Shown: positions 58,901-64,000 of the stretch, piece by piece
How positions within the stretch are numbered: position 1 is the stretch's first letter
Layout of the letters: each line of letters opens with the position of its first letter
Assembly: GCA_963966185.1 (NCBI GenBank)
Contig: CAWZYM010000077.1
Span: 464,001 to 528,000 of the forward strand
DNA length: 64,000 bases
Direction: 5' to 3'
Source: Rhabditoides inermis
Lineage: Eukaryota; Nematoda; Chromadorea; Rhabditida; Rhabditidae
Position numbers and translations under genes: made by a program
Notes under the pieces: generated by a model
Database searches by the model: none
What the model was told of the DNA's origin: nothing
What the model saw: the letters and a program-made list of their open reading frames with translations, nothing else

Positions 58901-61900
58901 AATCCAGTACGACAAATAAAGCATAATTTGCATGTGAGGGAGATAGAATAGAGTGCTGAAAACAAACTGGAAAGCGGGTTGGTGAAACTGACTTCTTTAT
59001 TTTATTCGCGCAGCACTGTTCTGAGTAGGCTTGTTTTTTGCATTTCAACTGATTTTTCCAATCCAGTACAACAAAGTAAGCATAATTTGCATGTCAGGGA
59101 GATAGAATAGAGTGCTGCAAACAAACTGGAAAGCGGGTTGGTAAAACTGACTTCTTTATTTTATTCGCGCAGCACTGTTCTGAATATGCTTGTATTTTGC
59201 ATTTCAAATGAATTTTTCAATCCAGTACAATAAAGTAAGCAAAATTTGCATGTCAGGGAGATAGAATAGAGTGCTGCAAACAAACTGGAAAGCGGGTTGG
59301 TGAAACTGACTTCTTTATTTTATTCGCGCAGCACTGTTCTGAATATGCTTGTATTTTGCATTTCAAATGAATTTTTAAATCCAGTACAACAAAGTAAGCA
59401 AAATTTGCATGTCAGGGAGATAGAATAGAGTGCTGCAAACCAACTGGAAAGCGGGTTGGTGAAACTGACTTCTTTATTTTATTCACGCAGCACTGTTCTG
59501 AATATGCTTGTATTTTGCATTACAAATGAATTTTCCAATCCAGTACAATAAAGTAAGCAAAATTTGCATGTCAGGGGGATAGAATAGAGTGCTGCAAACA
59601 AACTGGAAAGCGGGTTGGTGAAACTGACTTCTTTATTTTATTCACGCAGCACTGTTCTGAATATGCTTGTATTTTGCATTTCAAATGAATTTTCCAATCC
59701 AGTACAATAAAGTAAGCAAAATTTGCATGTCAGGGAGATAGAATAGAGTGCTGCAAACAAACTGGAAAGCGGGTTGGTGAAACTGACTTCTTTATTTTAT
59801 TCGCGCAGCACTGTTCTGAATATGCTTGTATTTTGCATTTCAAATGAATTTTCCAATCCAGTACAATAAAGTAAGCAAAATTTGCATGTCAAGGAGATAG
59901 AATAGAGTGCTGCAAACAAACTGGAAAGCGGGTTGGTGAAACTGACTTCTTTATTTTATTCACGCAGCACTGTTCTGAATATGCTTGTTATTTGCATTTC
60001 AAATGAATTTTCCAATCCAGTACAATAAAGTAAGCAAAATTTGCATGTCAGGGAGATAGAATAGAGTGCTGCAAACAAACTGGAAAGCGGGTTGGTGAAA
60101 CTGACTTCTTTATTTTATTCACGCAGCACTGTTCTGAATATGCTTGTATTTTGCATTTCAACTGATTTTTCCAATCCAGTACGACAAATAAAGCATAATT
60201 TGCATGTCAGGGAGATAGAATAGAGTGCTGCAAACAAACTGGAAAGCGGGTTGGTGAAACTGACTTCTTTATTTTATTCGCGCAGCACTGTTCTGAGTAG
60301 GCTTGTTTTTTGCATTTCAACTGATTTTTCCAATCCAGTACAACCAAGTAAGCATAATTTGCATGTCAGGGAGAGAGAATAGAGTGCTGCAAAGAAACTG
60401 GAAAGCGGGTTGGTGAAACTGACTTCTTTATTTTATTCGCGCAGCACTGTTCTGAATATGCTTGTATTTTGCATTTCAAATGAATTTTCCAATCCAGTAC
60501 AAAAAAGTAAGCATAATTTGCATGTCAGGGAGATAGAATAGAGTGCTGCAAACAAACTGGAAAGCGGGTTGGTGAAACTGACTTCTTTATTTTATTCGCG
60601 CAGCACTGTTCTGAGTAGGCTTGTTTTTTGCATTTCAACTGATTTTTCCAATCCAGTACAACCAAGTAAGCATAATTTGCATGTCAGGGAAAGAGAATAG
60701 AGTGCTGCAAACAAACTGGAAATCGGGTTGGTGAAACTGACTTCTTTATTTTATTCGCGCAGCACTGTTCTGAATATGCTTGTATTTTGCATTTCAAATG
60801 AATTTTCCAATCCAGTACAACAAAGTAAGCATAATTTGCATGTCAGGGAGATAGAATAGAGTGCTGCAAACAAACTGGAAAGCGGGTTGGTGAAACTGAC
60901 TTCTTTATTTTATTCACGCAGCACTGTTCTGAATATGCTTGTATTTTGCATTTCAACTGATTTTTCCAATCCAGTACGACAAATAAAGCATAATTTGCAT
61001 GTCAGGGAGATAGAATAGAGTGCTGCAAACAAACTGGAAAGCGGGTTGGTGAAACTGACTTCTTTATTTTATTCGCGCAGCACTGTTCTGAGTAGGCTTG
61101 TTTTTTGCATTTCAACTGATTTTTCCAATCCAGTACAACAAAGTAAGCATAATTTGCATGTCAGGGAGATAGAATAGAGTGCTGCAAACAAACTGGAAAG
61201 CGGGTTGGTGAAACTGACTTCTTTATTTTATTCGCGCAGCACTGTTCTGAGTAGGCTTGTTTTTTTGCATTTCAACTGATTTTTCCAATCCAGTACAACA
61301 AAGTAAGCATAATTTGCATGTCAGGGAGATAGAACAGAGTGCTGCAAACAAACTGGAAAGCGGGTTGGTGAAACTGACTTCTTTATTTTATTCGCGCAGC
61401 ACTGTTCTGAGTAGGCTTGTTTTTTGCATTTCAACTGATTTTTCCAATCCAGTACAACAAAGTAAGCATAATTTGCATGTCAGGGAGATAGAATAGAGTG
61501 CTGCAAACAAACTGGAAAGCGGGTTGGTGAAACTGACTTCTTTATTTTATTCGCGCAGCACTGTTCTGAATATGCTTGTGTTTTGCATTTCAAATGAATT
61601 TTCCAATCCAGTACAACAAAGTAAGCATAATTTGCATGTCAGGGAGATAGAATAGAGTGCTGCAAACAAACTGGAAAGCGGGTTGGTGGAACTGACTTCT
61701 TTATTTTATTCACGCAGCACTGTTCTGAATATGCTTGTATTTTGCATTTCAAATGAATTTTCCAATCTAGTACAATAAAGTAAGCATAATTTGCATGTCA
61801 GGGAGATAGAATAGAGTGCTGCAAACAAACTGGAAAGCGGGTTGGTGAAACTGACTTCTTTATTTTATTCGCGCAGCACTGTTCTGAATATGCTTGTATT

Positions 61901-64000
61901 TTGCATTTCAAATGAATTTTCCAATCCAGTACAACAAAGTAAGCATAATTTGCATGTGAGGGAGATAGAATAGAGTGCTGAAAACAAACTGGAAAGCGGG
62001 TTGGTGAAACTGACTTCTTTATTTTATTCGCGCAGCACTGTTCTGAGTAGGCTTGTTTTTTGCATTTCAACTGATTTTTCCAATCCAGTACAACAAAGTA
62101 AGCATAATTTGCATGTCAGGGAGATAGAATAGAGTGCTGCAAACAAACTGGAAAGCGGGTTGGTGAAACTGACTTCTTTATTTTATTCGCGCAGCACTGT
62201 TCTGAATATGCTTGTGTTTTGCATTTCAAATGAATTTTCCAATCCAGTACAACAAAGTAAGCATAATTTGCATGTCAGGGAGATAGAATAGAGTGCTGCA
62301 AACAAACTGGAAAGCGGGTTGGTGGAACTGACTTCTTTATTTTATTCACGCAGCACTGTTCTGAATATGCTTGTATTTTGCATTTCAAATGAATTTTCCA
62401 ATCTAGTACAATAAAGTAAGCATAATTTGCATGTCAGGGAGATAGAATAGAGTGCTGCAAACAAACTGGAAAGCGGGTTGGTGAAACTGACTTCTTTATT
62501 TTATTCGCGCAGCACTGTTCTGAATATGCTTGTATTTTGCATTTCAAATGAATTTTCCAATCCAGTACAACAAAGTAAGCATAATTTGCATTTGCATGTC
62601 AGGGAGATAGAATAGAGTGCTGCAAACAAACTGGAAAGCGGGTTGGTGAAACTGACTTCTTTATTTTATTCACGCAGCACTGTTCTGAATATGCTTGTAT
62701 TTTGCATTTCAAATGAATTTTCCAATCTAGTACAATAAAGTAAGCACAATTTGCATGTCAGGGAGATAGAATAGAGTGCTGCAAACAAACTGGAAAGCGG
62801 GTTGGTGAAACTGACTTCTTTATTTTATTCGCGCAGCACTGTTCTGAATATGCTTGTATTTTGCATTTCAAATGATGTTTCCAATCCAGTACGACAAAGT
62901 AAGCATAATTTGCATGTCAGGGAGATAGAATAGAGTGCTGCGAACAAACTGGAAAGCGGCTTGGTGAAACTGACTTCTTTATTTTATTCACGCAGCTCTG
63001 TTCTGAATATGCTTGTATTTTGCATTTCAACTGATTTTTCCAATCCAGTACGACAAATAAAGCATAATTTGCATGTGAGGGAGATAGAATAGAGTGCTGA
63101 AAACAAACTGGAAAGCGGGTTGGTGAAACTGACTTCTTTATTTTATTCGCGCAGCACTGTTCTGAGTAGGCTTGTTTTTTGCATTTCAACTGATTTTTCC
63201 AATCCAGTACAACAAAGTAAGCATAATTTGCATGTCAGGGAGATAGAATAGAGTGCTGCAAACAAACTGGAAAGCGGGTTGGTGAAACTGACTTCTTTAT
63301 TTTATTCGCGCAGCACTGTTCTGAATATGCTTGTATTTTGCATTTCAAATGAATTTTCCAATCCAGTACAACAAAGTAAGCATAATTTGCATGTCAGGGA
63401 GATAGAATAGAGTGCTGCAAACAAACTGGAAAGCGGGTTGGTGGAACTGACTTCTTTATTTTATTCGCGCAGCACTGTTCTGAATATGCTTGTATTTTGC
63501 ATTTCAAATGAATTTTCCAATCCAGTACAACAAAGTAAGCATAATTTGCATGTCAGGGAGATAGAATAGAGTGCTGCAAACAAACTGGAAAGCGGGTTGG
63601 TGAAACTGACTTCTTTATTTTATTCACGCAGCACTGTTCTGAATATGCTTGTATTTTGCATTTCAAATGAATTTTCCAATCTAGTACAATAAAGTAAGCA
63701 TAATTTGCATGTCAGGGAGATAGAATAGAGTGCTGCAAACAAACTGGAAAGCGGGTTGGTGAAACTGACTTCTTTATTTTATTCGCGCAGCACTGTTCTG
63801 AATATGCTTGTATTTTGCATTTCAAATGATGTTTCCAATCCAGTACGACAAAGTAAGCATAATTTGCATGTCAGGGAGATAGAATAGAGGGCTGCAAACA
63901 AACTGGAAAGCGGGTTGGTGAAACTGACTTCTTTATTTTATTCGCGCAGCACTGTTCTGAATATGCTTGTATTTTGCATTTCAAATGAATTTTCCAATCC
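52995..64000 (+). repeat. 159-bp satellite array; right arm of the large palindrome
   Basis: About 69 monomers in + orientation to the window edge, mirroring 49051 back to 36448. Matching private variants include ACGACAAAAAAAGC (about 55258), GAAGGCAAAATTTGCATGCC (about 55742), CATTACAAATG (about 56026), GCACGCAGCTCTGTTC (about 62988) and GGTGGAACTG. The GTCAGGGGG variant is duplicated at 56081 and 59574, a 3493-bp period unlike the 1749-bp period of the left arm. Private changes include an 8-bp loss at about 58866 and an extra TTGCAT at about 62586. Confidence 0.96.

Noticed and set aside
1..64000. CRISPR-like array
   Set aside because: Whole 159-bp units repeat without unique spacers, and the associated elements are eukaryotic retrotransposons.
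1..64000. tRNA, rRNA or host protein genes
   Set aside because: No non-satellite sequence remains outside the listed mobile elements, and none of it resembles such genes.

Overview
The window is almost entirely satellite DNA from a eukaryotic, most likely invertebrate animal, genome. No host gene, rRNA or tRNA is visible. About 327 tandem copies of a 159-bp AT-rich monomer fill all but about 12 kb. The only protein-coding material comes from two non-LTR retrotransposon families: an RTE-like 3' fragment in ten copies and one CR1/Jockey-like element. Both resemble elements common in nematodes, but I cannot fix the phylum from sequence alone.

Left domain (1-36447): monomers all lie in one orientation, here called +. 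A 917-bp, 5'-truncated RTE-like fragment occurs ten times with identical ends, an identical 12-bp target duplication and an identical frameshift. Spacing between copies is a whole number of monomers plus 12 bp, or that value minus 21 bp where a deleted monomer is present. One insertion was therefore absorbed into the satellite and amplified with it. A single unamplified 552-bp terminal-inverted-repeat element (34274-34825, 9-bp target duplication) is a later arrival.

Right domain (36448-64000): at 36447/36448 the satellite flips to -. It runs - until 52948, interrupted by the CR1/Jockey-like element (49052-51364, 5-bp target duplication), then returns to + to the window end. The second flip starts with an inverted copy of the first 46 bp of the CR1-like element, followed by satellite that mirrors the monomer order left of the element. 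The arms 36448-49097 and 52949-64000 form an imperfect palindrome of 11-12.6 kb per arm around a 3.85-kb spacer. The arms later expanded separately by higher-order tandem duplication.

The three insertions, a 20-bp micro-inversion and two of the orientation-switch breakpoints all map to positions 41-79 of the 159-bp monomer. That stretch also carries most of the sequence variants that define monomer subtypes. Nothing here works as a gene pathway; the layout records insertion, inversion, in-register unequal exchange and higher-order amplification.
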